Shown here piece by piece: positions 18,180 through 26,293 of a stretch of DNA of 64,000 bases (position 1 is the stretch's first letter; each line of letters begins with the position of its first letter). Position numbers and translations under genes: made by a program. The notes beneath the pieces were generated by a model. That model had not been told where the DNA came from, ran no database searches, and was given only the letters and a program-made list of their open reading frames with translations. Origin of the DNA: a bacterium D16-56 (GTDB lineage Bacteria > Bacillota > Clostridia > Lachnospirales > Lachnospiraceae); contig RAYY01000014.1 in the NCBI GenBank assembly GCA_003611875.1, positions 37,364 to 101,363 on the forward strand, in the 5' to 3' direction.

Positions 18180-19898
18180 TTAATCATCTGATTCCACGTC
18201 TTTTTCTGCAGGAAGCGCCGCATATTCCTCTTCCGTAATCCGGTCAAACCATGTAAGGCCTGCCAGTTCCGGATTGGTATTTACCGCAATATGCCCAAAG
18301 CTGGCGTCTGCGCTGCCGCCATGCCAGTGTTTCACTCCCGGCGGGCACAAGGCCACCTCCCCCGGATAGAGAACCTGCACAGGCTCCCCCTCCATCTGAT
18401 GATAGCCGATTCCGTCAGTGGCAATAAGGATCTGGCCGCCCTCATGGGTATGCCAGTTATTAATCACCCCAGGTTCAAAAACCACATAATGAAGATCCGG
18501 CGCTCCCGCGGCATTATCCGCTCCGATTAAAGATGACACATAAGCCAGGCCGCTGAACGTGTCAAATGCTGCCGCCTGTTCTGCTCGCTGAAACATAAGC
18601 ATATCGTCTGGTTTCACCCTGCGTCCTGTATATTCCTGAGTCTCCAGATTGTTATACTGTTCATCCGTAACCGGCTCCTCCAAAGGCGCCGCTCCCTCCT
18701 CCGGCACATAATGGGAATCAAAAATCACGATCTGGGAAAACCAGCTGTCGGGCGCTGCCCCATGCCAGTGTTTCACTCCCGGCTCAATATCCACCACGTC
18801 TCCCGGCCTTAAGATCTGGGCCGGTTTCCCTTCTTCCTGATAGAACCCTTTGCCTCCCGTAATCAGAAGCACCATTCCCCCGTGGCTGTGCCAGCTGCTT
18901 CTGGCTCCCGGCTCAAAGGTGAGGTGGTTGGTCTGAGGGAAATGGTAGGTTTCATCATTGGCGATCATCATCTCGATATAGGCATTCCCTGTAAAGGAAT
19001 CCGATTCGATCCTCTGCCCTAAAGGAAAGGGAAGTTCTGCGGAAGAAGCTGCTGCTGTTTCCAAAACCGCAGTCTCCTGGAGCAAGGCTTCCTGCGATCT
19101 TTCCTGCAATGCCAGACCCTTTGCCCAGTCTGTCACTGTTTTCGCGCTGTCTGCCACATCATTTCTGGAGATCACCAGCGCATCCTCATAAATCTGTGCT
19201 TCCGGCTCCAGCTCTGAGATGGTGTCAATGGTTCGGGACGCTCCGCTTCCCCCATGGGTGACAAAAGGAATCACGGTCTTGCCTCCGAAATCATATTCCT
19301 CCAGGAAAGAATACAGGGGCATCGGCAAGTCTCCCCACCAGTTAGGATAGCCCAGCAGAATGGTTTCGTACTGGTCTAAATTCTCTATATGCGAGGCAAG
19401 CTGGGGCCGGGCGTCTTCGTCCTGCTCGTCAGCCGCCTGATCCACCAGCGGGTCATGATCCAGAGGATAGCCGTCCACGGTCTCGATACGGAACATATCA
19501 CCTCCTATGGTTTCCCGGATCAGTTCTGCCACGTACTCCGTATTGCCCATTTTTTCCCCGTCACGTACTACAATACTTGCTCCGGCCACCGCATCCACTC
19601 CCGATATGTCCACATCTTCAGGAACGGAAAAATACACGATCAGTACACCGGACTCCCCTGATGAATCACCACTTTCCAAATCTTTCCCATTTTGTACACG
19701 GTCTGTATTTTGAAGTGCGGTTTCTGCGTCCCGGCTGTTACCTGATACAGTCAATTCGTCCCCGGCACTTTCTCTTCCTTCTGTCATCTGTGCCTGTACG
19801 GCTGCCGCGTTCGGTGTGTTCCTTTCTCCTGACCCGCTACAGCCGGCAGCCGCCGAAGCAAGAGCCATGCACATCAAAAGTACTGCTGCTTTCTTCAT
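18180..19898 (-). CDS. Lipoprotein fusion: flavodoxin + two cupins
   Basis: A 572-residue lipoprotein (lipobox AAGC, Cys20). Residues ~85-262 are flavodoxin_4-like with a long insertion in the phosphate loop (VYFSVPEDVDISGVDAVAGA ... GNTEYVAELI) and conserved ILLGYPNWWGDLPMPLYSFL and KTVIPFVTHGGSG. Residues ~300-400 and ~440-550 are two cupins with metal-binding motifs SSWHSHGG ... GVKHWHG and NNWHTHEGG ... GVKHWHG. The cupins could be oxidases or dioxygenases, or carbohydrate/organic-acid binding modules. It is the first gene behind promoter A and leads a four-gene operon. Confidence 0.85.
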   Translation of the reverse strand: MKKAAVLLMCMALASAAAGCSGSGERNTPNAAAVQAQMTEGRESAGDELTVSGNSRDAETALQNTDRVQNGKDLESGDSSGESGVLIVYFSVPEDVDISGVDAVAGASIVVRDGEKMGNTEYVAELIRETIGGDMFRIETVDGYPLDHDPLVDQAADEQDEDARPQLASHIENLDQYETILLGYPNWWGDLPMPLYSFLEEYDFGGKTVIPFVTHGGSGASRTIDTISELEPEAQIYEDALVISRNDVADSAKTVTDWAKGLALQERSQEALLQETAVLETAAASSAELPFPLGQRIESDSFTGNAYIEMMIANDETYHFPQTNHLTFEPGARSSWHSHGGMVLLITGGKGFYQEEGKPAQILRPGDVVDIEPGVKHWHGAAPDSWFSQIVIFDSHYVPEEGAAPLEEPVTDEQYNNLETQEYTGRRVKPDDMLMFQRAEQAAAFDTFSGLAYVSSLIGADNAAGAPDLHYVVFEPGVINNWHTHEGGQILIATDGIGYHQMEGEPVQVLYPGEVALCPPGVKHWHGGSADASFGHIAVNTNPELAGLTWFDRITEEEYAALPAEKDVESDD

Positions 19899-19971
19899 GA
19901 TACATTTTCCTTTCTTATGTTTTCGCCATATGGCCTTATTGATATCCCTTCGGGTTTTCCTTTATGGTATT

Positions 19972-20028
19972 ACCATAACAAAATTGAGACCTCAAAAGAA
20001 GTCTCAATTGGTTCATCAGTTTATACTT
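19972..20028 (-). promoter_or_regulatory. Cargo promoter A (shared activator box)
   Basis: Minus-10 TATGGT (19972-19977), 19 bases, GACTTCT (19997-20003), then conserved ACTGATGAAC and GTAT (to 20028). There is no canonical minus-35. The dyad TTGAGAC/GTCTCAA overlaps it. Same spacing as promoters B-E. Confidence 0.7.
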
Positions 20029-20807
20029 AAACGTGTTATCTTAATGCCGCCCTCATACTCTTCAAATATCCGGACATCGTCCAGAACCTTTCCCAGCGTA
20101 TAGACCGGAACCACGGTCCGCTCCACATTGTCACGGAAAAACAGCGCTACGGCAGCACCCTCCGGCCAGTAGGCAAGCCCCCCAAGTTCCAGCATTCTGG
20201 TACGGCTGTCTGGCTCTGCCAATGCTTTCTCCAGATTAAATGCTTTCGCAAAATCAGCGGGTTCATAGAGAGAAACCTCCAAAGGAAGCCCCTCGGCCAG
20301 CTCTTCTGAAATCTTATTATGGAACAGCACGCCGGTCAGTTCTGTTTCTCCCCTGTCCGCTGCTCCCGCCGCGCCAAATGGGATCACCGTCTTTCCCTCT
20401 AATTCCGTTTTGGTCAAAAATGCCTTCACCGCCGGCGGCAGTTCCCCATTCCACAGGCATGTCCCGATATAGACCGTGTCATACCGTTCCAGATCCTCTA
20501 TGTTCCATTCCAGTTCCGGGAGGACTCCCTGGTCCTGCTCCTGCCTGACACGTTCTGTTCTCACCCTGTCATCTTCCGGGTAAACAGTGACCGTGTCCAG
20601 CCGGACGCCCTGCCCCCCTGTCATATCGCTGATCTCCCGGGCCATCTGCTCCACTTCCCCTGAAAAAGAATAATAAACCACCAGAGGCGCATCCGGCACC
20701 ATTGTTCCAGAATCTTCCCCTACTGTCAGACTGCCTCCCTCCGCGGCACATCCGGATAAAAGACTCGCGACAAGAAGTAACGGCAAGAATCGGTTTCCTG
20801 GTTTCAT
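20016..20807 (-). CDS. Lipoprotein fusion: flavodoxin + cyclophilin-like domain
   Basis: A 263-residue lipoprotein (lipobox LSGC near residue 19). Residues ~40-185 are a flavodoxin-like domain (VVYYSFSGEVEQMAREISDM, TVYIGTCLWNGELPPAVKAF, KTVIPFGAAGAADRG); the WW of other paralogues is CLWN here. Residues ~200-263 (LGGLAYWPEGAAVALFFRD ... VYTLGKVLDDV) match the small cyclophilin-like (Cyclophil_like) domain. Its start overlaps the stop of the DUF4405 gene (ATGA, 20804-20807), so the two are coupled. Likely surface redox protein receiving or donating electrons next to a membrane cytochrome-like protein. Confidence 0.78.
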   Translation of the reverse strand: MKPGNRFLPLLLVASLLSGCAAEGGSLTVGEDSGTMVPDAPLVVYYSFSGEVEQMAREISDMTGGQGVRLDTVTVYPEDDRVRTERVRQEQDQGVLPELEWNIEDLERYDTVYIGTCLWNGELPPAVKAFLTKTELEGKTVIPFGAAGAADRGETELTGVLFHNKISEELAEGLPLEVSLYEPADFAKAFNLEKALAEPDSRTRMLELGGLAYWPEGAAVALFFRDNVERTVVPVYTLGKVLDDVRIFEEYEGGIKITRLSIN

Positions 20808-21475
20808 GCCTTATGTTCCTTTCTTTTCATGTTAAAAATAAAGTTTGTCACATTTACGATCAGAATGATCATTGCCAGGTAATCCATAACAAAGAAAAAG
20901 ACGGACTGCTGATCAAAAATCGCGAATTCATTCTTCATCCATAAGAACGAAAGGATCTCATGCCGGTAAAAGGCATAAATCCCATAAACGGAAACCGCCC
21001 ATCCAACAGCGGAAAGCATCCGTTTTCCTTCCGTCTCCCCTTTTCCGAAGGTATTGCCCATTCTTCTTTTCATTCCATCCCAGTGCATTCCCATATGAAC
21101 CGCCATCAGAAGGAATCCCCAGTACGCACAGAGGATATGTACACGCCTTGCCAGGGCCCTTCCTCCGCGAATGGGTAGAAAATCAAACACATACCGCGAC
21201 ATGATGACACCGCTGATAAAAAGTGCTGACATGAGTGCAATTGTTAAAAAGTTCAAAGCCGTCCCAAACAAGCGTCTGGAATTGTACTTTCCTTTTCCAA
21301 CGGCTCCAAACCATCTGCGGTTTAAAAGATTGTGGCACAGAACCAGCAGCACCATAACCGTTCCCGTCCCTTCATGATGTTGCTGTCCTGTGATCACATA
21401 GCCCATTTGGTTTAGCAGCAGCAAAAACAGGGCTCCGTCAACCATTCCTTTCCATGAGATTTTATTTCTGCCCAT
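20804..21475 (-). CDS. DUF4405/cytochrome b561-like membrane protein
   Basis: A 223-residue integral membrane protein with about five hydrophobic segments (ALFLLLLNQMGYVITG, VMVLLVLCHNLL, FLTIALMSALFISGVIM, ILCAYWGFLLMAVHMGMHW, VFFFVMDYLAMIILIVNV). Histidines in membrane segments (CHNLLNRRW; HILCAYWGFLLMAVHMGMHW) fit bis-His heme ligation seen in DUF4405 and cytochrome b561-type proteins. Transmembrane electron transfer is the inferred role. It is translationally coupled to the flavodoxin-cyclophilin lipoprotein and lies right behind another flavodoxin lipoprotein. Confidence 0.75.
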   Translation of the reverse strand: MGRNKISWKGMVDGALFLLLLNQMGYVITGQQHHEGTGTVMVLLVLCHNLLNRRWFGAVGKGKYNSRRLFGTALNFLTIALMSALFISGVIMSRYVFDFLPIRGGRALARRVHILCAYWGFLLMAVHMGMHWDGMKRRMGNTFGKGETEGKRMLSAVGWAVSVYGIYAFYRHEILSFLWMKNEFAIFDQQSVFFFVMDYLAMIILIVNVTNFIFNMKRKEHKA

Positions 21476-21498
21476 TCTCCTGCCCTCCTTTGTCTCTC

Positions 21499-22245
21499 TT
21501 AAAAATCCAGACTGCGCACCCAGTCCGCAATATCGTCCCCGGCCTCTGCCACATTCCGCTCACTGACCGTAAACCCGTCTGTGAGTACCTTTGCACCCGG
21601 CTCTAATTCCGTAATCGTTTCAATGGTGCCGGAAAACCGGCTGCCGTTATGGGAATTAAAGGGAATGATGGTCTTTCCCACAAAATCGTACTCGTCAAAA
21701 AAGCTGTACATCACCTGGGGCAGATCATACCACCAGGTCGGATAGCCTACAAACACCACATCGTACTGGTCAAGATTCTCAATATGATTTGTAATCTCCG
21801 GCCTTGTATCCTGCTCCTGCTCCTCTGCCGCATAATCGATGAGTTTGCCCCCATCTCCCGGATAGTCTACAGCGGTCTGAATGGAGAACAGTTCTCCGCC
21901 TGTTTCCTCCTGAATTAATTTCGCCAAATGCTGGAGCCGTCCCTCCGCCCCGCCATTTACAGTGACCACGCTGGCTGAGGACACCGCATCCACATCGCTG
22001 TTTTCAGCTACGGCAAAATATGCAATTAAAATGTTGTTTCCGCTGCCATCTCTCTGTGTAAATTCTGTATCTTCCGTATCCTGCACAGGCTGCAAAGCCG
22101 TCTGTCCGGCAGGGTACTGCACAGATTCTTCTGACCCTGTTTTTGGTAGCTGGGAATCTGCCGTTTTATTGCCGCACCCAGCCAGCACAGCAGCTGCAAT
22201 CACTCCTGGCAGCAAATATCCAATCCATAAATTCTTCCCTCTCAT
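21499..22245 (-). CDS. Flavodoxin lipoprotein
   Basis: A 248-residue lipoprotein. The start is ATG 22245 (MRGKNLWIGYLLPG), with AAGGAGAC 6 bases upstream; the frame is open further upstream without a ribosome site. The lipobox is LAGC. From residue ~75 a flavodoxin_4-type domain follows, with the same loop insertion as the cupin fusion (IAYFAVAENSDVDAVSSASV), VVFVGYPTWWYDLPQVMYSF and KTIIPFNSHNGSRFSG. It stands directly before the DUF4405 gene, so it is a likely electron partner of that membrane protein. Confidence 0.82.
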   Translation of the reverse strand: MRGKNLWIGYLLPGVIAAAVLAGCGNKTADSQLPKTGSEESVQYPAGQTALQPVQDTEDTEFTQRDGSGNNILIAYFAVAENSDVDAVSSASVVTVNGGAEGRLQHLAKLIQEETGGELFSIQTAVDYPGDGGKLIDYAAEEQEQDTRPEITNHIENLDQYDVVFVGYPTWWYDLPQVMYSFFDEYDFVGKTIIPFNSHNGSRFSGTIETITELEPGAKVLTDGFTVSERNVAEAGDDIADWVRSLDF

Positions 22246-22284
22246 ATTCTGTCTCCTTCCTTTTTCATGTTCCATCATATGCAT

Positions 22285-22327
22285 AAAAAATATCAGGGGC
22301 GTGCCAGCCAAAAGGCTCGTGCGCCCC
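22285..22327 (-). terminator. Probable terminator or attenuator
   Basis: Minus-strand GGGGCG ... CGCCCC (outer arms 22322-22327 and 22296-22301) with an inner GAGCC/GGCT stem, followed by TGATATTTTTT. It lies between the ArsP-like permease gene and the flavodoxin lipoprotein gene. Confidence 0.5.
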
Positions 22328-22346
22328 AGTTACCTGCCGCAGATCA

Positions 22347-23249
22347 TTACACTACCAGATTCACAAGCAGCCCGACAGAAAAAGCAAACACCATAACAAA
22401 CGCCAGATAGATCACAAAATTCTTCATGCCCAGCACAATTTTCAATGCCCCCAGATTGGTGATCTTGGTAGACGGGCCGGTAATCATAAAGGCCGCCGCA
22501 ATCCCCATACTCATCCCATCTATGAGCCACGCCTGTAGAAGCGGAATGGTTCCTCCTCCGCAGGCGTAGAGCGGAACTCCCACCGTAGCCGCCATAAGCA
22601 CTCCAAATGCCTCATTTCCTCCAAAGAGGCCCGTCATCAGATTTTCAGGAACATACCGCTGAAACAGTGCAGAAAGCAGAATGCCAAACAGAAAATACGG
22701 CCCGGTCACCCGGATATTCCTCCCGATATTTTTAAGCAGGCGCAAAAACCCATTGGGATCTGTGTCGTGATTATGAGGATCATCAAAATACTCAAAACGA
22801 AAAAACGGCTTTCCCTTGCCTATCCGGCAGAGCAAAAGACCTGCCAGAATTCCGCATAAAAATGAGGAAAGCACCCGCACAGCCAGGGCGGTCACTCCTA
22901 AAGCTGTGCTGTACACGATCAGCTGCGGGTTTAGGAGAATGGAACACATCATAAAAGACGCAAGCCATTCATCCCGCATTCCGCTTCTGGAAAAGGAAGC
23001 CGCCAGGGGAATGGTTCCATACATACAAAGAGGAGAGGCGATCCCCAGCAGGCTTGCGGGGATAATTCCCACAAGCCCCATTTTGCTGCTGCTCATAGAA
23101 TGAAGCAGTCCGTGAATCCGCTCCTTCAAAAAAACCGATACCAGGGAGCCGAGAACGATCCCCAACGCCCAGTACCCGAAGATCTGCCGCAGCTGTATGT
23201 CAAAATAATACCAGAGATAAACGAATTCCCTATGCAGCACGTCAATCAT
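22347..23249 (-). CDS. ArsP/UPF0718-family permease
   Basis: A 300-residue membrane protein with about eight hydrophobic segments. Two repeated signature loops, GIASPLCMYGTIPLAASF and VGVPLYACGGGTIPLLQAWL, are typical of ArsP_1-type permeases (PF03773). Known members export organoarsenicals; others have unknown substrates, and the Cys residues in both loops are of interest. Its start overlaps the stop of the DUF362 lipoprotein gene (23242-23249). Confidence 0.75.
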   Translation of the reverse strand: MIDVLHREFVYLWYYFDIQLRQIFGYWALGIVLGSLVSVFLKERIHGLLHSMSSSKMGLVGIIPASLLGIASPLCMYGTIPLAASFSRSGMRDEWLASFMMCSILLNPQLIVYSTALGVTALAVRVLSSFLCGILAGLLLCRIGKGKPFFRFEYFDDPHNHDTDPNGFLRLLKNIGRNIRVTGPYFLFGILLSALFQRYVPENLMTGLFGGNEAFGVLMAATVGVPLYACGGGTIPLLQAWLIDGMSMGIAAAFMITGPSTKITNLGALKIVLGMKNFVIYLAFVMVFAFSVGLLVNLVV

Positions 23250-24387
23250 CACAGTTCACCAACCGATAGGTTCTGGTTCCAAGACCAATCTCTTCCCCGT
23301 GCTCCAGAACGTGAATGGCGTTCCGGGATTCCATCCGCTCAATCAGGGACGCGGTATCATCCTTTGAGGCATAGATTAGATCCACACACGCCTGGTCAAG
23401 AGCCACCGGGTCCGTGGAGGCAAGAATCCCAATATCATGCATATCTGGTTCAGACGGATTTCCATCACAGTCACAGTCAATGGACAGCCGGTTCATAACA
23501 CTGATATATAAAATATTTCCGTCCAGGGCGTCCACCACGGATTTTCCCGCCTCAGCCATGCTTTCCGTAAATGGGTCCTGTTCGCCGCCCCACGGACTGG
23601 TACGGCTTGCCCCGGCTGTGTGGATCAGGCATTTCCCTTCCTGGGAGCCAAGGCCAATGGATATATTTTTGATGGCGCCGCCAAAGCCTGCCATGGCATG
23701 TCCCTTAAAATGGGAAAGCACCAGGTATCCGTCATATTCCGGGAAATGGGCGCCCACCAGATTCTCCGTAAGACGTGTTCCCCCTTCCACCGGCAATGAC
23801 ACGGAACCGTTCTCATCCATAACGACAAAATCAGCAATCGCCGTAAATCCATGATCCTCTGCCACCTGGTAGTGCATGGCCGTGCCGGAGCGCTGTCCGC
23901 CGTAAGCCGTATTATTCTCAACAATCGTGCCATTTACCTGACGGACCAGCTCCGCAATCAGAGCCGGGTCCAGGTAGTTGCTTGCCGGAGGCTCGCCGGT
24001 GGACAGCTTCACAGCAATCTTGTCACCGGTAAGCTCCGCGCCAAGAGCCGCGTATATATCCACCATAGCCTGAGAACTGATATCCGATGTGAAATACACA
24101 GCCGATTCCCCGCCTTTATCCTGATGTTCCAACGCCGAAAGCCCAATCACCTCGCCGCCGTTGGTCCGGACACTCTCTGCTGTAACAGTCTCCCCATTCT
24201 CCTCTGCCTCTACACTCTCCTCTGGAGCTGCTTCCGTACCCGAAACGTTTTTTGCCTCACTCACAGACTCTGACTGCATGGCTTTAGTCTGACTCACAAG
24301 AGTCTCCTGTGTCTGGCTGCCGCAGCCCGCTAATAACCCGGAAACCAGAAATACCGCCGCGCCTTTGCTTATGATTTTAAATTTCAT
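23242..24387 (-). CDS. DUF362-family lipoprotein
   Basis: A 381-residue lipoprotein (lipobox LAGC). After a Ser/Glu-rich linker the chain from residue ~75 matches DUF362: KIAVKLSTGEPPASNYL, GYLVLSHFKGHAMAGFGGAI, a Cys-containing IDCDCDGN and the C-terminal IGILASTDPVALDQACVDL. DUF362 proteins often accompany ferredoxins and are linked to redox or Fe-S biology; the exact activity is not established. No 4Fe-4S ferredoxin motif is visible here. Overlaps the permease gene. Confidence 0.72.
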   Translation of the reverse strand: MKFKIISKGAAVFLVSGLLAGCGSQTQETLVSQTKAMQSESVSEAKNVSGTEAAPEESVEAEENGETVTAESVRTNGGEVIGLSALEHQDKGGESAVYFTSDISSQAMVDIYAALGAELTGDKIAVKLSTGEPPASNYLDPALIAELVRQVNGTIVENNTAYGGQRSGTAMHYQVAEDHGFTAIADFVVMDENGSVSLPVEGGTRLTENLVGAHFPEYDGYLVLSHFKGHAMAGFGGAIKNISIGLGSQEGKCLIHTAGASRTSPWGGEQDPFTESMAEAGKSVVDALDGNILYISVMNRLSIDCDCDGNPSEPDMHDIGILASTDPVALDQACVDLIYASKDDTASLIERMESRNAIHVLEHGEEIGLGTRTYRLVNCDD

Positions 24388-24445
24388 CTCCTGTTGTCTC
24401 CCTTCTCTTAATCCCCTGCTGTCTCAAACTCCTGTCTGCGGATTC

Positions 24446-24895
24446 TCAAATGCCTTTTCCCAGCTTATCCGCCTCGCCTTTGTTTGTGGCCATCCCACCG
24501 TACTCCATACCATAAAGCGCCGCAAAACGCTTCATGGTATATTCTCCGGCCTCCATCATCCACTTCTCCGGTGACGCGCCCTGGAATAAAAAGTAAAGGG
24601 TCCTTCCCGAAAGCTCCCCGTATTCCATCAGGCCATAAAACCGGTCCAGTACATTCCGCACAGAGCCGCAGATATTGTGCCAGTACAGCGGGGAACCGAC
24701 TACGATCACATGGGCTTCCTTCATCTTTGCGGTCACCTGGTTCAGCTGGTCGTCCTCAAAAGCCTGTCCATAACTTCCAATCCGGTACTCAGTCAGATTC
24801 AGCGTCTCATACTCCTTCCCTTTCAGAAGCGCGGCTGCCAGAGCCGCTGTATTTCCGTTCTTGTTGGGACTTCCGTTGATAAATAAAATACTCAT
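24446..24895 (-). CDS. NAD(P)H-dependent FMN reductase/flavodoxin-like protein
   Basis: A 149-residue cytoplasmic protein, a compact flavodoxin-like fold: ILFINGSPNKNGNTAALA (phosphate loop), HVIVVGSPLYWHNICGSVRNVLDR and RTLYFLFQGAS. It probably reduces FMN or quinones with NAD(P)H. It lies about 50 bases downstream of the hydrolase at 24948, in the same operon, and lacks a signal peptide. Confidence 0.78.
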   Translation of the reverse strand: MSILFINGSPNKNGNTAALAAALLKGKEYETLNLTEYRIGSYGQAFEDDQLNQVTAKMKEAHVIVVGSPLYWHNICGSVRNVLDRFYGLMEYGELSGRTLYFLFQGASPEKWMMEAGEYTMKRFAALYGMEYGGMATNKGEADKLGKGI

Positions 24896-24947
24896 TTCGA
24901 TTTTTCCTCTCTTTCTGTCTCTGTCAAAAGATAACGAATGCCTGGTG

Positions 24948-26156
24948 TTAGTTCAGCCCTCTCTCTGCCAGCCAGGCTTCAATATGGTCCGCAATCTCCT
25001 GATTATTCATTTCCTGAAACATGAAATGGCTGTTGCCCGTGATTCCCTCCTGGGGCAGATCTACAACCGTACAGTCTCCGCCGTCCGCGTTATAGGCTTC
25101 GGCAAAAGCAAAGGCCGCGTCCTTTACATTTTTCCAGAACTGGGAGGAATGGATATCCTCCGGTCCGTTCTCAATGTAGTCGCCGAAGTAAACGGCAATG
25201 GGGATTTTCGCATCCAAAAGTCTCTGGTAATATTCCGAGCCGATCTCCGGAGTTCCGCCTGGCTCAATAGCTACAATCGCTGATATGTTCTCTACCGGGG
25301 TAGCCCACCCCACCCTGCTCCCCTGGGAATGGGTAATATAGATGGCCTTGTTTCCCGTCATCTCATAAACATCTTCCATCACCTGGCCCAGAGCCTGGCC
25401 GTCCATTCCCTCATCATAGGAACCGGTGTTGGGCGTCATCTGGCGGAAAAACTGATCCTGGGCCTCATCTCCCTCCGGGAACTGGGAACCCTCATACCGT
25501 TCCGGCGCCACCCGCCCGATCCTAAAATGGGTGTACCACGCCTGGTCGCCCGGCATATATTCCTTGGAATCCTCACTCCAGGTATCAATGCCGTCCGTAG
25601 TCATGGCTGCTGTGGAACCTGCTTCTCCCCGTCTGGGCTGGTCCACCAGAAACGCGCTGTGCCCTTTTTTCAGGAATATGTCCGACCAGCCCTCTCTCCC
25701 GTCAGGCGTAGTCATCCAGCCCATCCTGGACTGTCCATAGCCATGAAGATAGACAATGGGGTTTCCATTATCATTGACCGGAATCTGATAAAGCACATTG
25801 GCATGGTCTACATGGGCGGTATTCCCTGCCCTGGTGGAATCCAGCCAGTTCTGGGTCTCATCATACTCTCCCTCAACCGGCTCCGTAACCGTGCCGCCGG
25901 AAGAAAACATCCCCTGCTTTGCGATAGCCAGCGCCCCCTCCGGCGCCAAAGGCACATCCGTCTCCCCGGCTTCCTCTAAAGCTGTAGTTTCCGCTTCGGT
26001 TGTTTCCGGAGCTGTCGTTTCAGAAGACTGTGTCGTCTCTGGAGCCGCTGTCGCTGCTGTCGTGGCCGCCTGGGAACCGTTGCCCCCACAGCCGGTCATA
26101 AGGACCATCCCTGCCGCAGCCATAGCTGCCATTCTCATTAACGTTTGTTTTCTCAT
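24948..26156 (-). CDS. Alpha/beta-hydrolase lipoprotein
   Basis: A 402-residue lipoprotein (lipobox MTGC near residue 23) with a Thr/Glu-rich linker. The catalytic core has IVYLHGYGQSRMGW (oxyanion strand), nucleophile elbow ITHSQGSRVGW, and a C-terminal GNSHFMFQEMNN carrying the likely catalytic His. This pattern fits the esterase group with a SQGS elbow often seen in secreted bacterial hydrolases. It is the first gene behind promoter E and leads an operon with an FMN reductase, a DUF362 lipoprotein and a permease. Confidence 0.78.
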   Translation of the reverse strand: MRKQTLMRMAAMAAAGMVLMTGCGGNGSQAATTAATAAPETTQSSETTAPETTEAETTALEEAGETDVPLAPEGALAIAKQGMFSSGGTVTEPVEGEYDETQNWLDSTRAGNTAHVDHANVLYQIPVNDNGNPIVYLHGYGQSRMGWMTTPDGREGWSDIFLKKGHSAFLVDQPRRGEAGSTAAMTTDGIDTWSEDSKEYMPGDQAWYTHFRIGRVAPERYEGSQFPEGDEAQDQFFRQMTPNTGSYDEGMDGQALGQVMEDVYEMTGNKAIYITHSQGSRVGWATPVENISAIVAIEPGGTPEIGSEYYQRLLDAKIPIAVYFGDYIENGPEDIHSSQFWKNVKDAAFAFAEAYNADGGDCTVVDLPQEGITGNSHFMFQEMNNQEIADHIEAWLAERGLN

Positions 26157-26223
26157 AGTCTTATATCCTCTCTCTTAAATTATTTGTGATACCGGAGCAG
26201 AAGGGCCGAAAATCAGCAGATTC

Positions 26224-26279
26224 ATTATAACCACTCTCTGCCACACACAGAAGTCACTTTTTGTTACCCTGTATCAACC
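26224..26279 (-). promoter_or_regulatory. Cargo promoter E (shared activator box)
   Basis: Minus-10 TATAAT (26224-26229), 19 bases, GACTTCT (26249-26255), then GGTAACAAA and GGTTG (26275-26279). Same architecture as promoters A-D, and the most divergent copy. Confidence 0.65.
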
Positions 26280-26293
26280 GAAAGGTATCTGCT

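Noticed and set aside
19985..20010. MerR-type reading of promoter A (dyad TTGAGAC/GTCTCAA with 19-base spacer)
   Set aside because: The dyad is clear only in copies A and B and is lost in C, D and E, while the upstream block is kept in all five. A LysR-type activator box explains all copies better.
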